A DNA stretch of 64,000 nucleotides. Source: CAZGUH01 sp964529005 (lineage in GTDB: Bacteria > Actinomycetota > Acidimicrobiia > Acidimicrobiales > Ilumatobacteraceae). The DNA is taken from the NCBI GenBank assembly GCA_964529005.1, contig CAZGUH010000003.1, positions 88,613 through 152,612 of the forward strand, written 5' to 3'. The position numbers were made by a program, and so were the translations under genes. The notes under the pieces are model-generated. The model saw only the letters and a list, made by a program, of their open reading frames with translations, ran no database searches and was not told the DNA's origin. Positions 17,251 through 24,599 of the stretch are shown piece after piece. Position 1 is the stretch's first letter. Every line of letters begins with the position of its first letter.

Positions 17251-17901
17251 ATGGCCGCCCCCAGCCCGTCCCCCTTCCGCTCGACGCTCACGTCGGAAGC
17301 GGAGTTGCGCACGCTGTACGCGCAGCCGCATCCCGTGGTCGTGGCGAAGGAACGGCCCGTCATCGACGCAGCGACAAAGGCGTTCATCGAGCGGGCGACG
17401 TTCCTCGTCATCGGCACCGTCGGCGTGGCCGGCGCCGACGTGTCCCCACGCGGCGGGCCGAGCGGGTTCGTGCGGGTGCTCGATGACCGCCACCTGGTGA
17501 TCGGCGATCTCCCCGGCAACAACCGCCTCGACACGATGCGCAACATCGTCGAGACCGGCCACGTCGGCCTTCTGTTCGTCACGCCGGGCAAGAGCGAGAC
17601 GGTGCGCGTCAACGGCCGGGCCTGCATCACGACCGATCCGGACATCGTGTCGGCATTCCCGTTCGCCAAGCCGCCCAAGGCGGCGATCGGCGTCGAGGTG
17701 GAGGCGACGTTCATCCACTGCGCCAAGGCGTTCATGCGCAGCGGCATGTGGGACCCACAGATGTGGGCGCAACTCGCCGGCGCCCCGGACGGCGCGGACA
17801 TCTTCGCCTGTCAGAGGATCGTCGACGGCGCCACCGCCGAGGCCGTCCGCCGCGACCTCGACACCGGCTACCGCGAGGCCCTCGCAGCCGAGCGCGCCTG
17901 A
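17251..17901 (+). CDS. PPOX-type flavoprotein, MSMEG_1061-like
   Basis: 216 aa pyridoxamine 5'-phosphate oxidase-like split-barrel protein. Core features are FLVIGTVGVAGADVSPRGGPSGFVRVLDD and later HVGLLFVTPGKSETVRVNGRA, a pattern of the actinobacterial MSMEG_1061 subgroup of FMN-dependent enzymes. Function within this subgroup is not established; split-barrel proteins bind FMN, F420 or haem and act in redox reactions. It is probably a leaderless monocistronic gene. A second, smaller split-barrel protein lies at 19214-19684. Confidence 0.8.
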   Translation: MAAPSPSPFRSTLTSEAELRTLYAQPHPVVVAKERPVIDAATKAFIERATFLVIGTVGVAGADVSPRGGPSGFVRVLDDRHLVIGDLPGNNRLDTMRNIVETGHVGLLFVTPGKSETVRVNGRACITTDPDIVSAFPFAKPPKAAIGVEVEATFIHCAKAFMRSGMWDPQMWAQLAGAPDGADIFACQRIVDGATAEAVRRDLDTGYREALAAERA

Positions 17902-17926
17902 GGCGCGCCGTCGCCGAGCGGCGGGC

Positions 17927-19147
17927 TCAGCCCGCCATCTTCGCCTGGAGGCGACGATCGAGCGCGTCGAGGAAATCCTCGGTCGTCAGCCAGGGCGCGT
18001 CCTTGCTGATCAGCAGCGCCAGGTCCTTCGTCATCTCTCCTGCTTCGACCGCCTCGACGCACACCGATTCGAGCGTGTCGGCAAACGCCGTGACCTCGGG
18101 CGTGCCGTCGAGCTTGCCGCGGTGCGCCAGACCACGGGTCCAGGCGAAGATCGACGCGATCGGGTTCGTCGACGTCTTGTTGCCCTTCTGGTGCTCCCGG
18201 AAGTGGCGGGTGACCGTGCCGTGCGCGGCTTCGGCTTCGACGGTCTTGCCGTCGGGCGTCATGAGAACGCTGGTCATCAAGCCGAGCGACCCGAAGCCCT
18301 GGGCGACGATGTCGCTCTGCACGTCGCCGTCGTAGTTCTTGCACGCCCACACGTAGCCGCCCTCCCACTTCAAGGCGGCGGCGACCATGTCGTCGATCAG
18401 GCGGTGCTCGTAGGTCAGGCCCTTGGCGTCGAACTCGGCCTTGAACTCCGCGTCGAACACCTCCTGGAACAGGTCCTTGAACTGGCCGTCGTAGGCCTTG
18501 AGGATCGTGTTCTTGGTGCTCAGGTACACCGGGTAGTTGCGGGCCAGACCGTAACGGAAGCTGGCGCGGGCGAAGTCGCGGATCGAATCGTTGAAGTTGT
18601 ACATGCCCATCGACACGCCGCCGTCGGCGCCGAACTGGGCGACCTGCAACTCCATCGGCTGGCCGCCGTCGGCCGGGGTGTAGGTGATGGTCACGGCGCC
18701 GGGCCCGGGGACCTTGAAGTCGGTGGCCTTGTACTGGTCGCCGTGCGCGTGACGGCCGACGACGATCGGCTTCGTCCACCCCGGCACCAGGCGCGGGATG
18801 TTGGAGATGATGATCGGCTCACGGAAGATCACGCCGCCGAGGATGTTGCGGATGGTGCCGTTCGGCGACTTCCACATCTTCTTCAGGCCGAACTCCTCGA
18901 CGCGGGCCTCGTCGGGCGTGATCGTGGCGCACTTGACGGCCACGCCATGGCGCCTGGTCGCCTCCGCGGAGTCGATCGTGATCTGGTCCTCGGTGGCGTC
19001 GCGGCTCTCGATGCCGAGGTCGTAGTAGTCGAGCTCGAGGTCGAGGTACGGCAGGATCAGCTTGTCCTTGATGAACTGCCAGATGATCCGGGTCATCTCG
19101 TCGCCGTCCATCTCGACGATCGGGTTCTGGACCTTGACCTTGGCCAT
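17927..19147 (-). CDS. icd: NADP-dependent isocitrate dehydrogenase
   Basis: 406 aa, matching the homodimeric eukaryote-like NADP enzyme rather than the E. coli or monomeric type: VQNPIVEMDGDEMTRIIWQF at the N-terminus, KKMWKSPNGTIRNILGG (substrate loop) and IVVGRHAHGDQYKATDF. Oxidatively decarboxylates isocitrate to 2-oxoglutarate and yields NADPH, which also feeds GltBD. ATG start with GGAGG (RBS) 11 nt upstream. The upstream region contains the 18-bp motif shared with gntR/acn, next to a TATGGT -10 box. Regulation by the GntR protein is inferred. Confidence 0.97.
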   Translation of the reverse strand: MAKVKVQNPIVEMDGDEMTRIIWQFIKDKLILPYLDLELDYYDLGIESRDATEDQITIDSAEATRRHGVAVKCATITPDEARVEEFGLKKMWKSPNGTIRNILGGVIFREPIIISNIPRLVPGWTKPIVVGRHAHGDQYKATDFKVPGPGAVTITYTPADGGQPMELQVAQFGADGGVSMGMYNFNDSIRDFARASFRYGLARNYPVYLSTKNTILKAYDGQFKDLFQEVFDAEFKAEFDAKGLTYEHRLIDDMVAAALKWEGGYVWACKNYDGDVQSDIVAQGFGSLGLMTSVLMTPDGKTVEAEAAHGTVTRHFREHQKGNKTSTNPIASIFAWTRGLAHRGKLDGTPEVTAFADTLESVCVEAVEAGEMTKDLALLISKDAPWLTTEDFLDALDRRLQAKMAG

Positions 19148-19164
19148 CAGCAGCGCGCCTCCGT

Positions 19165-19188
19165 ACTTGTATTGAAGTTGTCACCATA
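19165..19188 (-). promoter_or_regulatory. icd -10 box and shared TCA operator
   Basis: TATGGT on the minus strand (19188-19183) directly abuts the 18-bp element 19165-19182 (ACTTGTATTGAAGTTGTC on the plus strand), which matches the gntR/acn element in 16 of 18 positions. The element would cover the transcription start, suiting a repressor site. Confidence 0.55.
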
Positions 19189-19213
19189 CCGCGCCGCGGA
19201 TCTCGGCACAGAC

Positions 19214-19684
19214 TCAAGTGCGTTCGATGCGCCGCACACCACGTCCGGGCGTCCACGACTCGATCACGATGCGGTCGCCTGCGGGATGCAACGACGTCAG
19301 CACGACCCCGGTGATGTCGACGCGGAACAGGTGCATCGGTTCGAGCGGCTCGTGCGCGTCGAGCAGGGCGGCCACCTCGGCAGGATCGGCGATCTCGACG
19401 GCCAGGCCCGCCACCCTGGCATCGCCGCCCTCCATGGACCCGTCGCCGGGGTTGGCGTGGATCGCGAGCCGAGGATCGCGCTGGAGGTCGCGGGCCTTGC
19501 GGGCGCCGTGCATCGAGCCGACCATCAGGTTGGGTCCCCGGAAGTCGACCTCCGAGCCGCTGACGCGCGGCGACCCGTCCGCACGCAACGTCGCGAGCAC
19601 GTGGTGCTTGGCGGCGGTGAAGCGGGCGCGCACGGCGGCGGCCAGGTCCGGCGCAGAGGCGGCGAAGTCGTCCCATGTCGTCAT
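19214..19684 (-). CDS. Small PPOX-type (FMN/F420-binding) protein
   Basis: 156 aa from the ATG of MTTWDDFAASAP; the frame stays open upstream but without homology-like sequence. Split-barrel fold features: HHVLATLRADGSPRVSGSEV near residue 30, then GSMHGARKARDLQRDPRLA, typical of actinobacterial pyridoxamine 5'-phosphate oxidase-related proteins. Specific substrate unknown. It lies between icd and the siroheme gene on the same strand, with 50-60 nt gaps on each side. Confidence 0.8.
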   Translation of the reverse strand: MTTWDDFAASAPDLAAAVRARFTAAKHHVLATLRADGSPRVSGSEVDFRGPNLMVGSMHGARKARDLQRDPRLAIHANPGDGSMEGGDARVAGLAVEIADPAEVAALLDAHEPLEPMHLFRVDITGVVLTSLHPAGDRIVIESWTPGRGVRRIERT

Positions 19685-19742
19685 CGTGATCAGGATGGCG
19701 CATGCAGGTCGCGGCGCTGAGCAGCGGCAGCCACCGGCGCAG

Positions 19743-20309
19743 TCAGCCGAGCAGCTCGTCGAGCCGTCGCGACCAGTCGACGTCCTCGGTGCGGCGGCCT
19801 TCGGCCTGCACGGCCGCACGCTCGGCGGCGAGCGTCTCGACGATGCGGTCGAGGTCGGCGGGCAACGTCGCGGCGAGGCGATCGCGCAGCCGCGACGCAA
19901 GCGCGGGGCTGGCGCCCTGGGTGCTGACGGCGACGATCACCGACCCACGCCGCTCGACCGCGGGCAACACCGCCGTGCACCGCTCGGGGTCGTCCGCGGC
20001 GTTGACCCAGATGCCGGCCGATTCGGCCTCGTCGTGCACGCGTTGCTGGGTCACGGGATCGTCGGTCGCGACGATGACGAGCCGAGCTCCCGCCAGGTCG
20101 GAGCTCTCGTAGCGCCGTTCGCGCAGCGCGACGCCGGCCAGATCACGCAGCTCGTGGCAGATCACCGGCGCCACGACGACGACTTCGGCCCCGCACGCCG
20201 ACACGGCGGCCGCCTTGCGCGCAGCGACCTGTCCCCCACCCACGACGAGAACCCGCCGGCCCCGCAGCCGCAGGACGACCGGAAAGCCGTCGTCGATGCG
20301 CTCAGGCAC
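19743..20309 (-). CDS. Precorrin-2 dehydrogenase/sirohydrochlorin ferrochelatase-type protein
   Basis: 188 aa from a GTG that overlaps the cobA stop by 8 nt (GTGCCTGA). The N-terminal Rossmann motif is RRVLVVGGGQVAARKAAAV, followed by ARLVIVATDDPVTQQRVH, the NAD site of the CysG-N/Met8 family. It oxidises precorrin-2 to sirohydrochlorin and may insert iron to give sirohaem. Sirohaem is the cofactor of both sulfite reductases in this window. In E. coli this domain is fused to the methyltransferase as CysG; here the two are separate, coupled genes. Confidence 0.9.
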   Translation of the reverse strand: MPERIDDGFPVVLRLRGRRVLVVGGGQVAARKAAAVSACGAEVVVVAPVICHELRDLAGVALRERRYESSDLAGARLVIVATDDPVTQQRVHDEAESAGIWVNAADDPERCTAVLPAVERRGSVIVAVSTQGASPALASRLRDRLAATLPADLDRIVETLAAERAAVQAEGRRTEDVDWSRRLDELLG

Positions 20310-21045
20310 CAGGGGGAACCGCTGCGGCGGCGACCGCGGCCACGGCGTCGTCGGCGAGCGCGGCGACGGCCCCGATGACGACGACCGCCGGCGAGCGGAC
20401 ATCCAGCATCGCCAACTCGGCGAGCCGGCCGGACACCACGACCTGATCGCGCGTCGTCGCCTTGTGCACCACGGCGACCGGCGTGTCGGGCGCCAGCCCG
20501 CCCTCGATCAGGCGCTCGGCGATCACGCCCCGGCGCTCGATGCCCATCAGCACGACGATCGTGCCCCCGAGCGCGGCGAGGTGCTCCCACGGCACCGGCG
20601 GGCTGGTGATCGCTTCGTGGCCCGTGACGACCGTGACCGAGCGCGACAGGCTGCGATGGGTGACCGGGATCCCGGCCGCGAGCGGCCCGGCGAACGCCGA
20701 GCTGATGCCCGGCACGACTTCACACGGGATTCCCGCGGCCCGCAACACCTCGACCTCTTCCCCACCACGGCCGAACACGAACGGATCGCCGCCCTTCAAA
20801 CGGACGACCCGCTTGCCGGTGCGACCCAGCGTGACGAGCAGCTCGTTCATCACGTCCTGCACGTTGCTGCACCCGGGGCGCTTGCCGACGTCGATGAGCT
20901 CTGCGGCGGGGTTGATCAGCGCGAGCACGCCCTCTCCGACCAGGCGGTCGTAGAGCACCACCTCGGCGTCGGCGAGCAGCCGGGCCGCGCGCAAGGTCAG
21001 CAGCTCGGGGTCTCCCGGACCGGCGCCGACGAGCGCGACCGTCAT
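20302..21045 (-). CDS. cobA: Uroporphyrinogen-III C-methyltransferase
   Basis: 247 aa from the ATG of MTVALVGAGPGDPELLTL. SAM-dependent methylation of uroporphyrinogen III at C2 and C7 to give precorrin-2. Family motifs are VGAGPGDPELLTLRA, RLKGGDPFVFGRGGEE and VPGISSAFAGPLAAGIPVTHR. The gene begins 5 nt after cysN stops and overlaps the next gene, so it is the sirohaem module of the sulfate assimilation operon. The C-terminal uroporphyrinogen synthase domain seen in some CobA proteins is absent. Confidence 0.95.
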   Translation of the reverse strand: MTVALVGAGPGDPELLTLRAARLLADAEVVLYDRLVGEGVLALINPAAELIDVGKRPGCSNVQDVMNELLVTLGRTGKRVVRLKGGDPFVFGRGGEEVEVLRAAGIPCEVVPGISSAFAGPLAAGIPVTHRSLSRSVTVVTGHEAITSPPVPWEHLAALGGTIVVLMGIERRGVIAERLIEGGLAPDTPVAVVHKATTRDQVVVSGRLAELAMLDVRSPAVVVIGAVAALADDAVAAVAAAAVPPGA

Positions 21046-21050
21046 GCTGG

Positions 21051-22271
21051 CTATCCGCCGACCACCATGCCGGCGCCGACCGTGGCGTTGCTGACCTCGT
21101 CGATCAGCACGAAGCTGCCCGTCGTGCGGTTCTGCCTGTAGGGATCGACGACCAGCGGCGCGGCCGTGCGGATGCGCGCCGTGCCGATCTCGTTCAGCTG
21201 TAACGGCCCGTCGGCGCGATGGCGTTCGAGGGTCGTGACGTCGAGCCGGTCGACCAGTTCGGTGACGATCGCCTTGACGGTCCGGCTCGTGTGCTTGACG
21301 AGGTACCGGCCGCCGGGGCGCATCCCCGGATCTGCGAGCCAGGCGATCGTGGCGGTCAGCTCCTCCACGACGTCGGCCGGATCGTCGGCGGCGACGAGCA
21401 CGTCGCCACGGCCGACGTCGATCTCGTCGGCGAGCTGCACACGCACGGCCCGGCCGTTGCCTTCGACGGCTGCGATGCGCGTCCGCAGGTTGGCCGGCAG
21501 CACGACGACGTCGTCGCCGACTTCGACCTTGCCGGACGCGATCGACCCTGCGTACCACCGGCGCTCCTCGGTGCCGGGCGTCGGGCGCACCACCCACTGC
21601 ACCGGCAGCCGCAGCCCGCGGTCGGATTCGTGGAAGCTGCGGATCGGCACCTGCTCGAGATGCTGGAGCAACGTCGGGCCGTCGTACCACGGCGTCTGCG
21701 GCGCCCGGTCGACCACGTTGCCGCCGTCGAGGGCGCACAGCGGGATCGCCGTGATGTCGACGACGCCGAGTCCCTGGGCGAGCTCTTGGAAGTCGGCGAC
21801 GATGTCGTCGTACACCTGCTGGCTCCAGCCGACGAGGTCCATCTTGTTGACGGCCACGACCAAGTGGTGGATGCCGAGCAGGGCTGACAGGCAGGCGTGG
21901 CGGCGCGACTGCTCCCGCAAGCCGTGACGTGCGTCGACCAGGATCACCGCCAGGTCGCTGGTGGACGCGCCGGTGACCATGTTGCGTGTGTACTGCACGT
22001 GACCGGGCGTGTCGGCGATGATGAACGACCGCGTCGGCGTCGAGAAGTAGCGGTAGGCGACGTCGATCGTGATGCCCTGCTCGCGCTCGGCGCGCAGGCC
22101 GTCGGTGACGAGCGCGAGGTCGAGCCCTTCACCACCGCGTCGTGCGGTCGACGCCGCGACCGCGTCGATGACGTCGTCGAACAGCGCCTTCGTGTCGTGC
22201 AGCAAGCGGCCGATCAGCGTGCTCTTGCCGTCGTCGACGTTGCCTGCGGTGGCGAACCGCAGCAACTCCAT
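21051..22271 (-). CDS. cysN: Sulfate adenylyltransferase subunit 1 (GTPase)
   Basis: 406 aa, related to EF-Tu. GTP-binding motifs: P-loop GNVDDGKSTLIGRLL near residue 10, DTPGHVQY and NKMDLVGW. It couples GTP hydrolysis to ATP-sulfurylase activity of CysD, making adenylyl sulfate from ATP and sulfate. Length fits CysN alone; there is no APS kinase (CysC) fusion, consistent with an APS-type reductase in the same operon. It overlaps cysD by 1 nt (TGATG) and runs into cobA after 5 nt. Confidence 0.95.
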   Translation of the reverse strand: MELLRFATAGNVDDGKSTLIGRLLHDTKALFDDVIDAVAASTARRGGEGLDLALVTDGLRAEREQGITIDVAYRYFSTPTRSFIIADTPGHVQYTRNMVTGASTSDLAVILVDARHGLREQSRRHACLSALLGIHHLVVAVNKMDLVGWSQQVYDDIVADFQELAQGLGVVDITAIPLCALDGGNVVDRAPQTPWYDGPTLLQHLEQVPIRSFHESDRGLRLPVQWVVRPTPGTEERRWYAGSIASGKVEVGDDVVVLPANLRTRIAAVEGNGRAVRVQLADEIDVGRGDVLVAADDPADVVEELTATIAWLADPGMRPGGRYLVKHTSRTVKAIVTELVDRLDVTTLERHRADGPLQLNEIGTARIRTAAPLVVDPYRQNRTTGSFVLIDEVSNATVGAGMVVGG

Positions 22272-23194
22272 CAGAAGTAGCCCTCGCGCTTGCGGTCCTC
22301 CATCGCCGCCTCGCTGAAACGGTCATCGGCCCGGGTCGCGCCGCGCTCGGTGATGCGGCTGATGGCGATCTCGTCGACGACGTCCCACGCGTCGCGCGCC
22401 GTGCTGCGGACCGCGCCGGTGCAGGTCATGTCACCGACCGTGCGGTAGCGGACGGTCTCCACGAACGGCGTCTCGCCCGGTCGCGCCGGGGTCCACGGGC
22501 CGACCGCGAGCAGCATGTTGTCGCGCTCGACGACGAGCCGCTCGTGCGCGTAGTACATCGCCGGCAGCTCGATGTCCTCGACCGCGACGTAGCGCCAGAT
22601 GTCGAGCTCGGTCCAGTCGCTGAGCGGGAACGCGCGCAGGTGCTCACCCGGGCGGATCCGCGGGTTGTACACGCGCCACAGCTCCGGGCGCTGGTTGCGC
22701 GGGTCCCACTGGCCGAACCCGTCGCGGAACGACAGCACGCGCTCCTTGGCGCGGGCCTTGTCCTCGTCGCGGCGGGCGCCGCCGAACGCGGCGTCGAACT
22801 GGTGACGGGCGATCGCGTCGAGCAGCGGCACCGTCTGGAGGCGGTTGCGCGACCCCGTAGGCCCCGGATCGGACACCAGGCCATTGTCGATCGCCTCCTG
22901 CACGCTGGCGACGATCAGCTGCACGCCGAGCTGCTCCACGAGGCGGTCGCGATACTCGATGACCTCGGGGAAGTTGTGCCCGGTGTCGACATGCATCACC
23001 GGGAACGGGATCTTGCCCGGCTCGAACGCCTTGCGGGCGAGGTGCAGCATCACGACGCTGTCCTTGCCGCCGGAGAACAGCAGCACCGGCCGCTCGCATT
23101 CGGCGGCGACCTCCCGCATCACGAAAATGGCGTGCGACTCGAGCTCGGCCAACCGGTCGTCGAGGCCGGCGAGGGGGGCGTCCAGCAGCGTCAT
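22271..23194 (-). CDS. cysD: Sulfate adenylyltransferase subunit 2
   Basis: 307 aa from the ATG of MTLLDAPLAGLDD, which has GGGAG upstream and lies 16 nt after the cysH stop. The PP-loop of the N-type ATP pyrophosphatase is visible as LLFSGGKDSVVMLHLA near residue 40, then HVDTGHNFPEV. Catalyses ATP + sulfate to adenylyl sulfate and pyrophosphate together with CysN. The C-terminus has the usual YRTVGDMTCTGAVRS segment. The gene order cysH-cysD-cysN is common in actinobacteria. Confidence 0.95.
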   Translation of the reverse strand: MTLLDAPLAGLDDRLAELESHAIFVMREVAAECERPVLLFSGGKDSVVMLHLARKAFEPGKIPFPVMHVDTGHNFPEVIEYRDRLVEQLGVQLIVASVQEAIDNGLVSDPGPTGSRNRLQTVPLLDAIARHQFDAAFGGARRDEDKARAKERVLSFRDGFGQWDPRNQRPELWRVYNPRIRPGEHLRAFPLSDWTELDIWRYVAVEDIELPAMYYAHERLVVERDNMLLAVGPWTPARPGETPFVETVRYRTVGDMTCTGAVRSTARDAWDVVDEIAISRITERGATRADDRFSEAAMEDRKREGYF

Positions 23195-23210
23195 CAGGTC
23201 ATCTCCCAGC

Positions 23211-23879
23211 TCAGAGGTGCAGTCCGCACTCGGTCTTGGCATGGCCGCTCCAACGGCCGGCCCGGGCGTCTTCGCCGGCCGCGGGCTTGCGCGTGCAGGG
23301 CATGCACCCGATGGACGGGTATCCCTGGTCGAGGAGCGGGTTCAGCGGAACGTCGTTGATCGCGGCGTACGTGGCGAGGTCGTCGTCGGTCCAGGCGGCC
23401 AGCGGGTTGAGCTTCACCAGCCCTCGGCGGTCGAGCTGCACGAACGGCGTGTCGGCCCGCACCGCGCTGTCGCTGCGGCGCACACCGGAGATCCATCCCA
23501 GACGGCCGGCCAACGCTTCCTCCAGCGGCACGACCTTGCGCTGATGGCAGCAGCCATCGGGGTCGTGCACGTAACGCTCGTCGCCGATCGGCGGCGCGGC
23601 GCTGACCACGAGGCGGATCGGGTAGCGCTGCGCGACCGCGCTCGCCGTCTGGAGCGTCTCGGGGAAGTGGTAGCCGGTGTCGAGGAACACGACCTCGATC
23701 CCCGGAGCGGCCTTCGCCACGACGTCGACCAAGACCGTGTCGCTGGTCATCGCGCTGGCGACGCACAGCCGGTCGATCGGAAACGTCTCCACCAGCCACT
23801 CGACCATGCGAGCCGGTTCCCACGACGCGAACTGACGGTCCAACTCGGCGATCTGTTCGGCGTCGAGGAGCTCGGGCAT
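23211..23879 (-). CDS. cysH: Adenylyl-sulfate (APS) reductase, assimilatory
   Basis: 222 aa. The protein has the cluster cysteine pairs C110-C111 (DGCCHQRK) and C192/C195 (GCMPC) that bind a 4Fe-4S cluster and distinguish APS reductases from PAPS reductases, plus the catalytic Cys218 in ECGLH at the C-terminus. It reduces APS to sulfite with thioredoxin-type electrons. First gene of the cysH-cysD-cysN-cobA-siroheme unit. A TAGTGT -10 box and a motif shared with the sulfite reductase gene lie upstream. GGGAGGCG just before the ATG is the ribosome binding site. Confidence 0.95.
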   Translation of the reverse strand: MPELLDAEQIAELDRQFASWEPARMVEWLVETFPIDRLCVASAMTSDTVLVDVVAKAAPGIEVVFLDTGYHFPETLQTASAVAQRYPIRLVVSAAPPIGDERYVHDPDGCCHQRKVVPLEEALAGRLGWISGVRRSDSAVRADTPFVQLDRRGLVKLNPLAAWTDDDLATYAAINDVPLNPLLDQGYPSIGCMPCTRKPAAGEDARAGRWSGHAKTECGLHL

Positions 23880-23943
23880 GTGTGCGCCTCCCTTTGCGCA
23901 ACGACGGTGCTGCGGCGATCGTGATCAGACGTGACGAGTCGAC

Positions 23944-23982
23944 ACACTACCCGAATACCGACAACTCAGGTCAGATTTGTCG
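23944..23982 (-). promoter_or_regulatory. cysH promoter with putative sulfur-regulon operator
   Basis: TAGTGT (23949-23944, minus strand) is a -10 box about 65 nt before cysH. Upstream, CAGGTCAGATTTGTCG (plus strand, 23967-23982) overlaps the -35 area and matches the element before the sulfite reductase gene in 13 of 16 positions. It also sits within an inverted repeat CGACAA-N12-TTGTCG (23959-23982). Confidence 0.5.
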
Positions 23983-24005
23983 CCCAATTTCCGCCGCGGC
24001 GCGTC

Positions 24006-24599
24006 TCAGCCGAGAGCGTCGGCGAGCAGGGCTCGAGCGGGGGGCGTGAGCGGCACGTCCGCGAGCAGCGCCCGAGCAGCCGGACTGATCTTCTGGGCGG
24101 TCTTCCGCAGGACGGCGACGAGATGGTCGTGCTCGAGGCGGCCGGCGACGTCGACGAGCTGCGTCTCGACGAACACGAGGCAGGCGGCATCCTCGATGGC
24201 CTGCGCTCCGGGGTCACCGGCGGTCAGGCCGTCGCGGCGGATCAGCGCTTGCACCTCGGCGATCGGGCCCTCGTCGTAGCCGGCAGAGCGCAGGATGTCG
24301 GCGATGTCGTGGGCATGGCGCTGCTTCTGGTCGCGCCGCCAGCGGAGGTATCCGGCCCGGCCCTCGGGATAGCTGGAACGTGCCAGTTCCCAGCGGCGCA
24401 GGTGATGGGCACGGGCGGCGAGCAGCAGGGTCTCGGGCGCGTCGGGGACGAGGCGGCGGATCCACTCCGTCGCCAGCTCGCCGTGGGCCAGCGCCAGCGG
24501 CCGGGGGACGCCGCGGACGACGATCTGTGTCGGGTCGCCGGCGTTGGCGGCGTCGATCGCCGCCGTCGCGGCGTGGAACTGCTCGCTCAGACTGCGCAC
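24006..24599 (-). CDS. DUF4202 family protein
   Basis: 197 aa, recognised by the DUF4202 pattern AHGELATEWIRRLVPDAPETLLLAARAHHLRRW, LRWRRDQKQRHAHDI and LVFVETQL. Histidine and acidic residues are arranged like a helical HD-type metal site, but no activity is known. It overlaps the 3' end of the sulfite reductase gene by 13 nt, so it belongs to that transcript. DUF4202 genes are, as far as I know, often found beside sulfur assimilation genes, which fits a role there; the function remains open. Confidence 0.82.
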   Translation of the reverse strand: MRSLSEQFHAATAAIDAANAGDPTQIVVRGVPRPLALAHGELATEWIRRLVPDAPETLLLAARAHHLRRWELARSSYPEGRAGYLRWRRDQKQRHAHDIADILRSAGYDEGPIAEVQALIRRDGLTAGDPGAQAIEDAACLVFVETQLVDVAGRLEHDHLVAVLRKTAQKISPAARALLADVPLTPPARALLADALG

